Positions 1-8,268 of a stretch of DNA of 64,000 nucleotides are shown here, in pieces. The notes beneath the pieces are model-generated. The model made no database searches and had not been told where the DNA came from. It was given only the letters and a program-made list of their open reading frames with translations. The translations under genes and the position numbers were made by a program. Source of the stretch: Colwellia sp. PAMC 21821 (lineage in GTDB: Bacteria; Pseudomonadota; Gammaproteobacteria; Enterobacterales; Alteromonadaceae); assembly GCF_002077175.1 (NCBI RefSeq), contig NZ_CP014943.1:124001-188000 (forward strand). The letters are read 5' to 3'. Position 1 is the stretch's first letter. The number at the start of each line of letters is the position of its first letter.

Positions 1-1
1 T

Positions 2-1696
2 TGGACGTTTTACTGGGTAAGCCAACTAGGCATGCTAGCTGGCACGGTAGTTTATGTTAACGCCGGCACACAACTAGCTGATATAGAAAGCTTGTCAGGC
101 ATTTTATCACCTAAACTTATTTTCTCTTTTGTTTTATTAGGGCTTTTACCTTTAATTGGTAAGGCTATTGTTAACAAAATAAAGCAACGTAAAGTCTATA
201 AAAAATGGCAAAAACCAAAAAAGTTTGACCGTAACTTATTGGTCATTGGTGCCGGTGCTGGTGGACTAGTAACAAGCTACATAGCTGCTGCAGTAAAAGC
301 GAAAGTAACGTTAATAGAAGCCGGAGAAATGGGTGGTGACTGTTTAAACTATGGCTGTGTGCCAAGTAAAGCTATTATTAAAAGTGCTAAAATTGTAGAC
401 CAAATCAAACACGGAGAAAATTACGGTTTAGAGAACACAACACCACAATTTTCGTTTAAAAAAGTGATGGCACGCGTGCACCAAGTTATAGCCGATATTG
501 CCCCGCACGACAGTGTTGAACGTTACACTGACTTAGGTGTAGAAGTAATAAAAGGTTACGGAAAGTTAATTAATCCGTGGACTGTTGAAATTAAACTTAA
601 CGATGGCACTATGCAAACCCTAACGGCACGTAGCATTGTTATTGCAACCGGTGCTCGTCCATTTGTACCGCCATTGCCGGGTATTGAAGAGAGTGGTTAT
701 GTTACTAGTGACACGTTATGGACAGAATTTGCCAAACTTGATACCGCGCCAAAAAAGTTAGTGGTATTAGGTGGCGGACCTATTGGGTGTGAACTTGCAC
801 AAAGCTTTGCACGTTTAGGCTCACAAGTTATTCAAATTGAAATGGCTGAGCGCATTATGATCAGAGAAGATCTTGAAGTCTCTGAGTTTGCTAGCCAGTC
901 GTTACAAAAAAGTGGCGTAAATATTCTAACCTCACACCAAGCTTTACGTTGCGAACAACGTGACGGTAAAAAATTCATCATTGTGAAAAACCTTAAGCAC
1001 GAACAAGGTTCAGAACAAGAAGAAATGGCTATTGAATACGACGAGCTATTGTGTGCTGTTGGCCGCTCTGCTCGTTTGAAAGGCTATGGTCTTGAAGAGT
1101 TAGGCATCGAAACTAACCGTACTATTCAAACTAATGACTACTTAGAAACGCTATACCCTAATATTTTTGCTGCCGGTGATATTGTTGGTCCTTATCAGTT
1201 TACTCACGTTGCCGCTCATCAAGGTTGGTATGCTGCGGTTAATGCTTTATTTGGTACCTTTAAGAAGTTCAAAGTAGATTATCGTGTTATTCCTTGGGCA
1301 ACTTTTATTGACCCTGAAGTCGCTCGTGTTGGTATTAACGAGCAAGAAGCAATCGAGCAAGGTATTGACTACGAAATTACCCGTTTTGATTTTGAAGAGT
1401 TAGACCGAGCAATTACTGACAGTGCAGCTAACGGTTTTATTAAAGTGATAACACCAAAAGGTAAAGATAAAATACTGGGCGTTACTATTGTTTCTGAACA
1501 TGCAGGTGATTTAATCGCAGAGTTTGTTTTAGCAATGAAACACGGCTTAGGCTTGAACAAAATATTAGGCACGATTCACAGCTACCCAACATGGGCTGAA
1601 GGTAATAAATACGCAGCTGGTGAATGGAAACGTAACCATGCACCTGAAACCGTTTTAAGCTGGTTAGAGAAATTCCATACTTGGAGACGAGGTTAA
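2..1696 (+). CDS. TVP38/TMEM64 domain fused to FAD-dependent pyridine nucleotide-disulfide oxidoreductase (5' truncated by window)
   Basis: The reading frame is open to the first bases of the window, so the ATG at 32 is probably internal and the true start lies upstream. The first 55 or so visible residues look like the end of a TVP38/TMEM64 (SNARE-associated) membrane domain: the stretch VYVNAGTQLADI followed by a hydrophobic helix. After a basic linker comes a complete flavoprotein disulfide reductase of the mercuric reductase/lipoamide dehydrogenase class. It has the FAD-binding GAGAGG motif, the redox pair in GGDCLNYGCVPSK (codons at 341 and 356), an NAD(P)-binding GGGPIG motif, an AAGDIVG FAD motif and a C-terminal dimerisation domain ending in HSYPTWAE. 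No N-terminal heavy-metal domain is visible, so mercury reduction is not implied; the substrate is unknown. It heads the DUF547-ynjBCDF gene row. Confidence 0.88.
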   Translation, partial: WTFYWVSQLGMLAGTVVYVNAGTQLADIESLSGILSPKLIFSFVLLGLLPLIGKAIVNKIKQRKVYKKWQKPKKFDRNLLVIGAGAGGLVTSYIAAAVKAKVTLIEAGEMGGDCLNYGCVPSKAIIKSAKIVDQIKHGENYGLENTTPQFSFKKVMARVHQVIADIAPHDSVERYTDLGVEVIKGYGKLINPWTVEIKLNDGTMQTLTARSIVIATGARPFVPPLPGIEESGYVTSDTLWTEFAKLDTAPKKLVVLGGGPIGCELAQSFARLGSQVIQIEMAERIMIREDLEVSEFASQSLQKSGVNILTSHQALRCEQRDGKKFIIVKNLKHEQGSEQEEMAIEYDELLCAVGRSARLKGYGLEELGIETNRTIQTNDYLETLYPNIFAAGDIVGPYQFTHVAAHQGWYAAVNALFGTFKKFKVDYRVIPWATFIDPEVARVGINEQEAIEQGIDYEITRFDFEELDRAITDSAANGFIKVITPKGKDKILGVTIVSEHAGDLIAEFVLAMKHGLGLNKILGTIHSYPTWAEGNKYAAGEWKRNHAPETVLSWLEKFHTWRRG

Positions 1697-1701
1697 TTAC
1701 T

Positions 1702-2553
1702 ATGGTTAAAGTGAAAAGTAGCCGATTAACTACATCGTTTAAATCTTTGCAATTAGCTGCATTACTTATGTTAACTACAGCTTATAGCGCTATAAGCGTG
1801 GCGCAAGAGACATTGCATCAAGCTTTACATCAGCCATGGCAAACATTGTTAACCCAACATGTTAAGCCGATAAATAATGGCCATTCAAGCCAAGTTGATT
1901 ATACCGGCATGAAAACAGAGCGAGCCAAGTTAAAAGTTTATTTGGCTGCTCTGGGCAAAGTTGACAAACAAGCCTTTGCACAATGGCCAGCGCCTCAGCA
2001 ATTGGCTTTTTTAATCAACGCTTATAATGCTTGGACCGTTGAGTTTATTTTAACTGCCTACCCTGATTTAAAATCAATTAAAGATTTGGGGAGCTTCTTT
2101 AGCTCGCCTTGGAGTAAGAAGTTTATTCCGCTATTAGGTGAAATACGCAGCTTAGACAATATTGAACATGAGCTAATTCGTGGCGATAATAAATATGGCG
2201 ATCCGCGTATTCATTTTGCGGTTAATTGTGCCAGTATTGGTTGCCCGGCTTTGCATGAAGAAGCTTATAGCGCAGATAAACTAGAGCAACAATTAAACGA
2301 ACAAACTGTGCGCTTTTTAACGGATACCAGTCGTAATCGTTTTAATGAAGATAGCATGGAGCTTTCCGCTATTTTTAAGTGGTACGGTGATGACTTCACA
2401 TTAGGCTTTCGCGGCAGTAATTCTTTACCTGCTTTTATATTGTTATATCATGAGGCATTAAATTTAACGCCAGCACAACAGGCATTATTAAGGTCTGAAG
2501 ATATGGATAAAAAGTTTTTAAATTATGATTGGGCGCTCAATGCTGTTAGGTAA
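1702..2553 (+). CDS. DUF547 domain-containing secreted protein
   Basis: The start chosen is the ATG at 1702, preceded by GACGAGG nine bases upstream; a TTG at 1681 in the same frame lies inside the previous gene and is less likely. A basic N-terminus and hydrophobic stretch ending near AQE looks like a signal peptide, so a periplasmic location is likely. The DUF547 hallmarks are present: FLINAYNAWTVEFIL, and IHFAVNCASIGCPAL with its two cysteines. The biochemical function of the family is not established. It begins six bases after the oxidoreductase gene ends, suggesting one transcript, and is followed by a strong terminator. Confidence 0.85.
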   Translation: MVKVKSSRLTTSFKSLQLAALLMLTTAYSAISVAQETLHQALHQPWQTLLTQHVKPINNGHSSQVDYTGMKTERAKLKVYLAALGKVDKQAFAQWPAPQQLAFLINAYNAWTVEFILTAYPDLKSIKDLGSFFSSPWSKKFIPLLGEIRSLDNIEHELIRGDNKYGDPRIHFAVNCASIGCPALHEEAYSADKLEQQLNEQTVRFLTDTSRNRFNEDSMELSAIFKWYGDDFTLGFRGSNSLPAFILLYHEALNLTPAQQALLRSEDMDKKFLNYDWALNAVR

Positions 2554-2575
2554 ATCACAGCATTTAGTCAGCAGT

Positions 2576-2602
2576 AAAAAGAGTCGTTTAACGACTCTTT
2601 TT
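2576..2602 (+). terminator. Rho-independent terminator after the DUF547 gene
   Basis: AAAAAGAGTCGTT and AACGACTCTTTTT form a near-perfect hairpin with a tiny loop and a T-run, 23 bases after the stop codon. The A/T flanks would let it work in both directions. Confidence 0.8.
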
Positions 2603-2641
2603 ACTTATTTCTGTTTGAACACATTCCTTATTTTATTATCA

Positions 2642-4099
2642 ATGCCGCAAAAACGTGATTTAAATAAACAACATTCTAAAAGCACCAAAACAAAAACCTT
2701 TATCGAGAAATTTTGGGCGCTCAATATAGTGTTAGCAACCTTATTAACTATAACTGTAACTTCAACTGCATCAAGTTATGCTGAGCCTACTTCAGCAAAC
2801 ATAGCTGACCAAGCAGCTATGTTTGGACAAAAGTCAGCGACAAAAAAAACACCAAAAGTAACACCAAAAGTAACAAGCGACTCTCTTTTACCCTCTACTT
2901 TAAACTCTCGATGGAATGCCATAGAAGCATCAGGAAAAAATTACCCTGTATACTTTCATGCTTGGGGCGGCGACCCACAAATTAATAGCTATATTCAGTG
3001 GCTATCTACCCGAGTTAAAGAATTACATAACATTGACTTACGCCATGTAAAATTAACTGACACCAGTGAAGCCGTAAGCCGGGTATTAGCAGAAAAGTCG
3101 GCAGAAAATCATCAACAAGGGCAAGTTGATTTAGTGTGGATAAACGGCGAAAATTTTGCCTCAATGGCACAATATCAACTTTTAGCCAAAGGCTGGGTTG
3201 CACAATTGCCTAACTTTACCTTAACAAACCCAACCGAAAATGAAGCAATGACCCGAGACTTTGGCCTCCCCACTCAAGGTATGGAAGCACCTTGGGGGCA
3301 AGCATCTCTAACTTTTTACTACACACCTACTGATCAAATCAATAAACTTAATTTTTCACACAATACCTATCAAGAAAGTATTCAAGATGCACCTAAAAAC
3401 ATTCATCAACTTCTTGCTTGGGCTGAGCAAAACCCAGGTCGCTTCACTTATCCCAAACCCGCTGATTTTCTATCATTAAGTTTTCTTAAATATGCGCTTA
3501 TCGCCTTGAACCAATTTCAAACGAAGCAAATAAAGTCAGGTTTATATCAAGCGGCGACACCAGAAAACCAAGCCGTTTTGTTACCCGTTTTATGGCGCTA
3601 TTTAGATAAATTACACCCTCATTTATGGCGTCAAGGGCAATATTTTGTTGCTAGCGGCACAGCACTACAAAGACTAGTGGGAGATGGCGAAATAAATCTA
3701 GGCTTCACCTTTTCTGCGGCGCAAATTCCTGCTTCGGTGGCGCGTTATAACTTACCCGAGCACACCAGGAGTTTTGTTATGCAAGATGGCAGCTTAAGTA
3801 ATATTCATTTTGTTGCTATTCCCTATAATGCGGCGAATAGTAACTCAGCAAAAGTAGTTGCTAATTTTATGCTCAGCGTTGAAGCACAAGCAAAAAAACA
3901 ACAAGCCCAAGTTTGGGGCGATAGCACGGTTATTGATGTTTCACAGTTACCACTTCAGCAACAAGCATTATTTAGCACCAATAAGCCACACCCAAGTTCA
4001 CTTCCTGTTAACAGCAAAATAAAAGCACTAAGTGAGCCCCACCCGAGTTGGTCGAAACTCATCAGCCGTGAATGGCTGAAACGCTATGGGGCGAAATAA
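2642..4099 (+). CDS. ynjB: YnjB-type ABC transporter substrate-binding protein
   Basis: The start at the ATG at 2642 gives a basic N-terminus and a hydrophobic segment ending in SSYAEP, a plausible signal peptide. The frame runs further upstream, but that part passes through the terminator of the previous gene. No clear Shine-Dalgarno is seen, so the start is uncertain. The mature part resembles the COG4134 (YnjB) solute-binding family, with the early motif YFHAWGGDPQINSYIQW and the late FTFSAAQIPASV. It is followed three bases later by a YnjC-type permease and then YnjD, the E. coli gene order, which supports the call. The protein (about 485 aa) is longer than E. coli YnjB. The substrate is unknown. 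Confidence 0.83.
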   Translation: MPQKRDLNKQHSKSTKTKTFIEKFWALNIVLATLLTITVTSTASSYAEPTSANIADQAAMFGQKSATKKTPKVTPKVTSDSLLPSTLNSRWNAIEASGKNYPVYFHAWGGDPQINSYIQWLSTRVKELHNIDLRHVKLTDTSEAVSRVLAEKSAENHQQGQVDLVWINGENFASMAQYQLLAKGWVAQLPNFTLTNPTENEAMTRDFGLPTQGMEAPWGQASLTFYYTPTDQINKLNFSHNTYQESIQDAPKNIHQLLAWAEQNPGRFTYPKPADFLSLSFLKYALIALNQFQTKQIKSGLYQAATPENQAVLLPVLWRYLDKLHPHLWRQGQYFVASGTALQRLVGDGEINLGFTFSAAQIPASVARYNLPEHTRSFVMQDGSLSNIHFVAIPYNAANSNSAKVVANFMLSVEAQAKKQQAQVWGDSTVIDVSQLPLQQQALFSTNKPHPSSLPVNSKIKALSEPHPSWSKLISREWLKRYGAK

Positions 4100-4102
4100 G
4101 TT

Positions 4103-5854
4103 ATGAGTAATTTATCGGTTACTAAAGCAGCTGATCGAATTTTTAGCACAATAGTCAACATTAGCCCTAAGGTGTTAATGGCAATATTAATTTTGCCAGT
4201 ACTTGGCGGCTTACTTGGCGTAATTTTACCTGCATTTGGCTGGCTTCCTGCCTTAGATAAAACCCAATTCAACTTACAAGGGTTTGAGCAATTAATGCAA
4301 ACACCTGGCATAGCGCAGATGATAGGTTTGAGCTTTTTCAGTAGCATTGTTAGTGGTTTGCTAGCTTTTATTATCACGCTATTATTATTAGCAACTTACT
4401 TTGACAGCCCTTGGTTAGCGCGCATTCAACGTTTATTAGGGCCTATTTTAGTGATTCCACATGCGGCAGCCGCTATAGCGATTGCATTTTTAATTACACC
4501 ATCTGGAATGTTCGCCCGACTACTTTCGCCGTGGTTTACGGGATGGCAAAGCCCTATTGATTGGTTACTGCCTCACGACCCTTACGGTATCAGCATTATC
4601 ATGGGCTTAACGCTAAAAGAGTTGCCGTTTTTATTACTGATGACACTGAGCGCAATTGCACAACCGGCACTCAACATTAAGTTACGTGCGCAATATCGAC
4701 TTGCGCTCAGTTTAGGTTATTACCCTATGACCGCTTTCTTCAAAGCGGTATTGCCAAACATTTATCCATTAATGCGCTTACCCATATTAGCCATACTAGC
4801 CTATGCCAGTGCTAGTGTAGAAATGCCATTAATTTTAGGTCCAAATACACCACCAACCTTAGCCGTTGCGATAATGAATTGGTTTCATGATGTTGACTTA
4901 AGTTTACGAATAAAAGCATCTGCAGGGGCGTTATTACAACTACTTATTACCATTTCGGTACTCGTTACCTGGTGGATATTAGAAAAGTTAACGCAGGCTG
5001 TAACCTGCAAAAGCCTCAGTAACGGTAAGCGAAATTACGGCGATGCTTTTTTTGCGAAAGGTATCCATGTTTTTACCGTTTTGTTGATCAGCTCTATCGC
5101 GTTAGCCTTGCTTGGTATGGTTTTTTGGTCGTTTGCTGGCTACTGGCAGTTCCCATTAGCTCTACCTGAACAATGGGTGCTATTGCATTGGCAATCGGCT
5201 CTACTACAAGTACAAACTCCCATTATAAATTCGCTGAGTATCGGTGCAGTGTCAACAAGTGTAGCCATCATTTTAACTTTGCTTACTTTAGAGTATGAAA
5301 AACAAAACGGCGCGCAACTTTCAAATTACAGTAGTTTAATTATATATTTACCGCTGATGATCCCCAGCATTGCTTTTTTGTTTGGTTTAGTTTGGTTACA
5401 AGAGGCCTTACACAGTAAAACAACATTTTTGAATGTTGCCTTGGCACATTTATTGTTTGTTTTACCTTATGTATTTTTATCGTTAGCGGTGAGTTATCGC
5501 CGGCTTGATCCTCGTTATGCACAAGTTGCCGCAAGTTTAGGTGCATCGCCATTAAAAATATTTTTACAGGTGAGTTTACCGCAACTACTCATGCCTATTC
5601 TAATGGCCAGTGCTTTAGGGCTTGCTATTAGCTTTAGTCAATATTTACCTACTTTACTGGTTGGCGGTGGTCGATTAAATACCGTAACCACCGAGGCTGT
5701 GAGCTTAGCCAACGGTGCTAGTCGCCGTACCAGTGCTGTTTACGCACTCATACAAATGCTATTACCTGCTATTGCTTTTTCAATGATATGGCTAGTTTCA
5801 ACATGGCAAAATAAACAAAGAGCGCAAAAGATGAAAACCGAGATTAACTTATGA
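4103..5854 (+). CDS. ynjC: YnjC-type ABC transporter permease (fused double permease)
   Basis: A very hydrophobic protein of 583 residues with two binding-protein-dependent permease domains in tandem. Each half carries an EAA-type loop, for example RLALSLGYYPMTAFFKAVLPNIYPLMRLP in two segments near residues 198-226, and AQVAASLGASPLKIF followed by LPQL near residues 473-493. About twelve membrane segments are apparent. This is the COG4135 architecture, in which one polypeptide supplies both membrane halves. It starts three bases after ynjB and its stop overlaps the start of ynjD by four bases (ATGA), so translation is probably coupled. Confidence 0.87.
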   Translation: MSNLSVTKAADRIFSTIVNISPKVLMAILILPVLGGLLGVILPAFGWLPALDKTQFNLQGFEQLMQTPGIAQMIGLSFFSSIVSGLLAFIITLLLLATYFDSPWLARIQRLLGPILVIPHAAAAIAIAFLITPSGMFARLLSPWFTGWQSPIDWLLPHDPYGISIIMGLTLKELPFLLLMTLSAIAQPALNIKLRAQYRLALSLGYYPMTAFFKAVLPNIYPLMRLPILAILAYASASVEMPLILGPNTPPTLAVAIMNWFHDVDLSLRIKASAGALLQLLITISVLVTWWILEKLTQAVTCKSLSNGKRNYGDAFFAKGIHVFTVLLISSIALALLGMVFWSFAGYWQFPLALPEQWVLLHWQSALLQVQTPIINSLSIGAVSTSVAIILTLLTLEYEKQNGAQLSNYSSLIIYLPLMIPSIAFLFGLVWLQEALHSKTTFLNVALAHLLFVLPYVFLSLAVSYRRLDPRYAQVAASLGASPLKIFLQVSLPQLLMPILMASALGLAISFSQYLPTLLVGGGRLNTVTTEAVSLANGASRRTSAVYALIQMLLPAIAFSMIWLVSTWQNKQRAQKMKTEINL

Positions 5855-6507
5855 GCCCCACAGGTGAGAACAACAGTCTACAAATAGAAGGTTTGACCAT
5901 AACGCGAGATAAAACCCCGTTATTATCACTTAATGAAATAATCAAAGGTGGTGAAGTATTAACGATTATGGGCCCTTCTGGCAGTGGTAAATCAACCTTG
6001 TTAAACTGGCTTACAGGCATGTTACCTAAAGGGTTTAATGCCGATGGTAAGGTACATTTAAATGGCGTTAATATTACTCACACGCCAAGTTACCAACGTC
6101 ATATCGGTTTGTTGTATCAAGATGCCTTGTTGTTTCCGCATTTGTCTGTTGCTGATAACATTGCTTTTGCGATGCCAAAAGGCGATAAAAAATCTCGAGC
6201 AACTAAAATTAGTTTCGCCCTCGCTGAGGTTGGCTTAGCAGGTTTAGATCATCGTCATCCCGACAGTTTATCAGGCGGCCAACAAGCACGTGTTGCCCTA
6301 TTACGTGTGTTATTAAGTCAACCTAAAGCTATATTATTAGATGAAGCCTTTAGTAAATTAGATAGCCAACTACGACAAGAAACACGACAATTAGTGTTTG
6401 AGCAAATAAAGCAGCACAAGTTACCCGCAATAATGGTGACCCATGATGAGTCAGATGCGATTGCCGCTAACGGTAAAGTGATTAACTTGTCGATAAATAG
6501 TCGATGA
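5851..6507 (+). CDS. ynjD: YnjD-type ABC transporter ATP-binding protein
   Basis: A compact ABC ATPase of 218 residues, almost the length of E. coli YnjD. It has Walker A GPSGSGKST near residue 40, a Q-loop in LLYQDALLFPHLSV, the signature LSGGQQARVALLRVL, Walker B AILLDEAF, and the switch histidine in MVTHDESDA. It overlaps ynjC by ATGA. The ATPase should power the YnjB/YnjC importer at the inner face of the membrane; what is transported is not known. Confidence 0.9.
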   Translation: MSPTGENNSLQIEGLTITRDKTPLLSLNEIIKGGEVLTIMGPSGSGKSTLLNWLTGMLPKGFNADGKVHLNGVNITHTPSYQRHIGLLYQDALLFPHLSVADNIAFAMPKGDKKSRATKISFALAEVGLAGLDHRHPDSLSGGQQARVALLRVLLSQPKAILLDEAFSKLDSQLRQETRQLVFEQIKQHKLPAIMVTHDESDAIAANGKVINLSINSR

Positions 6508-6588
6508 GTTAGCAGATGTGTTAGTTAATAAATGAGCTAATATCAGCAAAAACTCACCATAATCATAAAATAGTTAAGAAGAAAGTGC

Positions 6589-7269
6589 ATGTTAGATAAA
6601 TATATTACACCAGTGATAAAACCCTTGTTATACCCGGTGGTTAGACTATTAGATAAAAGCAAAGTAACGGCTGATCAACTCACCGTTATAGGTTTTATCA
6701 TTGGTTTATTTGCTGTGCCCTTACTAGCCTTTAACATGTGGGATTTAGCCTTAACCGCCATTATTTTAAATCGAATATTTGACGGGTTAGATGGCGCACT
6801 AGCACGGTATCAAAATAGCAGCACAAGTGCTGGCGGCTTTTTAGATATTTGCCTCGATTTTTTATTTTATGCCGCTATACCTTTAGGTTTTGCCATAGCA
6901 AACCCTGAACATAATGCTTTAGCTGCCGCGGTTTTGTTAGCGGTATTTATTGGTACCGGCTCAAGCTTTTTAGCCTTTGCTATTCCGGCAGAAAAATTCA
7001 ACTTAGAGAAACCCCAATTTGCCTACAAAAGTTTTTACTATTTAAACGGCTTAACCGAAGGTACCGAAACCATCGCTGTTTTCATCGCCTTTTGTTTATG
7101 GCCGCAGTATTTTGCTGAACTTGCCTACGGTTTTGCTTTTTTAGCCGGTATCACGATTGTTACACGCGTATATGGTGGTTATCATACTTTAAAAAAGCAA
7201 ACGATAAAGCAACAGACATCTGCGACGAAAAATACTGTTAAGAAACTTCAGAAACGGAAAACTAAATGA
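6589..7269 (+). CDS. ynjF: CDP-alcohol phosphatidyltransferase family protein (YnjF-like)
   Basis: Preceded by AAGAAGAAAG at good spacing. An integral membrane protein of 226 residues with the CDP-alcohol phosphotransferase metal site: DGLDGALAR followed by GGFLDICLD, matching DG-x2-AR-x8-G-x3-D-x3-D. These enzymes move a phospho-alcohol from a CDP-linked donor, usually in phospholipid synthesis. The acceptor is not predictable here. It sits 81 bases after ynjD, as ynjF does in the E. coli ynj cluster, and its stop overlaps the next start by ATGA. A lysine-rich tail ends the protein. Confidence 0.85.
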   Translation: MLDKYITPVIKPLLYPVVRLLDKSKVTADQLTVIGFIIGLFAVPLLAFNMWDLALTAIILNRIFDGLDGALARYQNSSTSAGGFLDICLDFLFYAAIPLGFAIANPEHNALAAAVLLAVFIGTGSSFLAFAIPAEKFNLEKPQFAYKSFYYLNGLTEGTETIAVFIAFCLWPQYFAELAYGFAFLAGITIVTRVYGGYHTLKKQTIKQQTSATKNTVKKLQKRKTK

Positions 7270-8054
7270 CCGATGCCAGTTTACGATTAAGTCTATTTTT
7301 TATTATTCTACTCGCTATGCTCGTTCTAGAAAGCTGCTTCCCTGCACGAAAAAGCAAACTAACAAAACGTGTGCGCTGGTTAGGTAACTTTTCGCTTTTG
7401 ATTATATCGTCAGTCGTCGCTAGGTTATTAGTGCCTATTGGCGTTACTGGTATTGCCTTGTATGCGACTTCACAAGACATAGGGATATTCAATAATATTA
7501 ACTTACCAACCTGGCTGGTCATTACATTAAGCGTATTGATATTAGATTTAATGATTTACTGGCAGCATCGACTTTTTCATCTTGTACCTCTGCTATGGCG
7601 CTTTCATAAAGTGCACCATGCCGACAGCCATATCGATGCTAGTACCGGTTTACGCTTTCACCCTATTGAAATAGTATTGAGCATATTACTGAAAGGTTTA
7701 GCGGTTTTAATTCTTGGCGTACCAGCAATTGCGGTAATTATATTTGAAGTCGCACTCAATGGTTTTGCACTATTTAATCATGCAAACATTAGGCTACCCC
7801 GCTGGTTAGAAAATCCTTTGCGCACAATACTAATAACACAAGTATTGCATCGAATTCATCATAGCCAAGTAGTGGAAGAAACTAATAGTAATTATGGCTT
7901 TAGCGTTAGTTGGTGGGATAGATTATTTGGCAGCTATAAATCACAAGCTAAAAAGCCTGATGAAGGTTTAGATATTGGCCTTAAAAGTTATCCAGCTAAT
8001 AATAAAAGTGCGACCTTGTTATCATTATTAAAAATGCCTTTCGATAAGCGTTAG
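7266..8054 (+). CDS. Sterol desaturase / fatty acid hydroxylase superfamily membrane protein
   Basis: Membrane protein of 262 residues with the clustered histidines of the di-iron fatty acid hydroxylase superfamily: HRLFH, then HKVHHAD, then a central HPIE and NHAN, then HRIHHSQ. Four or so hydrophobic segments surround them. The family hydroxylates or desaturates lipid chains; no sterol substrate is implied. It is translationally coupled (ATGA) to the YnjF-like lipid enzyme, which suggests that both act on membrane lipid. Antisense to its 3' end and just beyond is a stretch that may be a decayed gene. Confidence 0.86.
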   Translation: MTDASLRLSLFFIILLAMLVLESCFPARKSKLTKRVRWLGNFSLLIISSVVARLLVPIGVTGIALYATSQDIGIFNNINLPTWLVITLSVLILDLMIYWQHRLFHLVPLLWRFHKVHHADSHIDASTGLRFHPIEIVLSILLKGLAVLILGVPAIAVIIFEVALNGFALFNHANIRLPRWLENPLRTILITQVLHRIHHSQVVEETNSNYGFSVSWWDRLFGSYKSQAKKPDEGLDIGLKSYPANNKSATLLSLLKMPFDKR

Positions 8055-8206
8055 CACTGTTGGTAATAGCCGATTCAATAACGCCCTGCACTTCAGCGTT
8101 ACTAAGGTTACTACTTAGCAACTCCTCGTGAAATTGGCGTAAGGTTTGAGTACTTATTTGATTTGTAAATTTTTTACATTAAGCAAATTTATACGTTAAA
8201 ATGTTT

Positions 8207-8242
8207 AAGCACTTAACTGGCCATGCCAATAAGTGCTTTTTT
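8207..8242 (+). terminator. Probable Rho-independent terminator
   Basis: AAGCACTTA and TAAGTGCTT pair across a 14-base loop and are followed by TTTT. It lies 150 bases after the hydroxylase gene and 27 bases before the next start, so it could also be a leader hairpin. Confidence 0.5.
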
Positions 8243-8268
8243 AATACTCACAACCAAAAGTCGTAAAA

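Noticed and set aside
32..1696. Calling the first gene a mercuric reductase
   Set aside because: No heavy-metal-binding domain and no mer genes nearby; the TVP38 fusion and the ynj context argue for another role.
7996..8190. Antisense open stretch reading ...TLRQFHEELLSSNLSNAEVQGVIES... on the minus strand
   Set aside because: It has protein-like composition but no start codon or ribosome site, and overlaps the 3' end of the hydroxylase gene. It may be the tail of a decayed gene, but the evidence is too thin to list.
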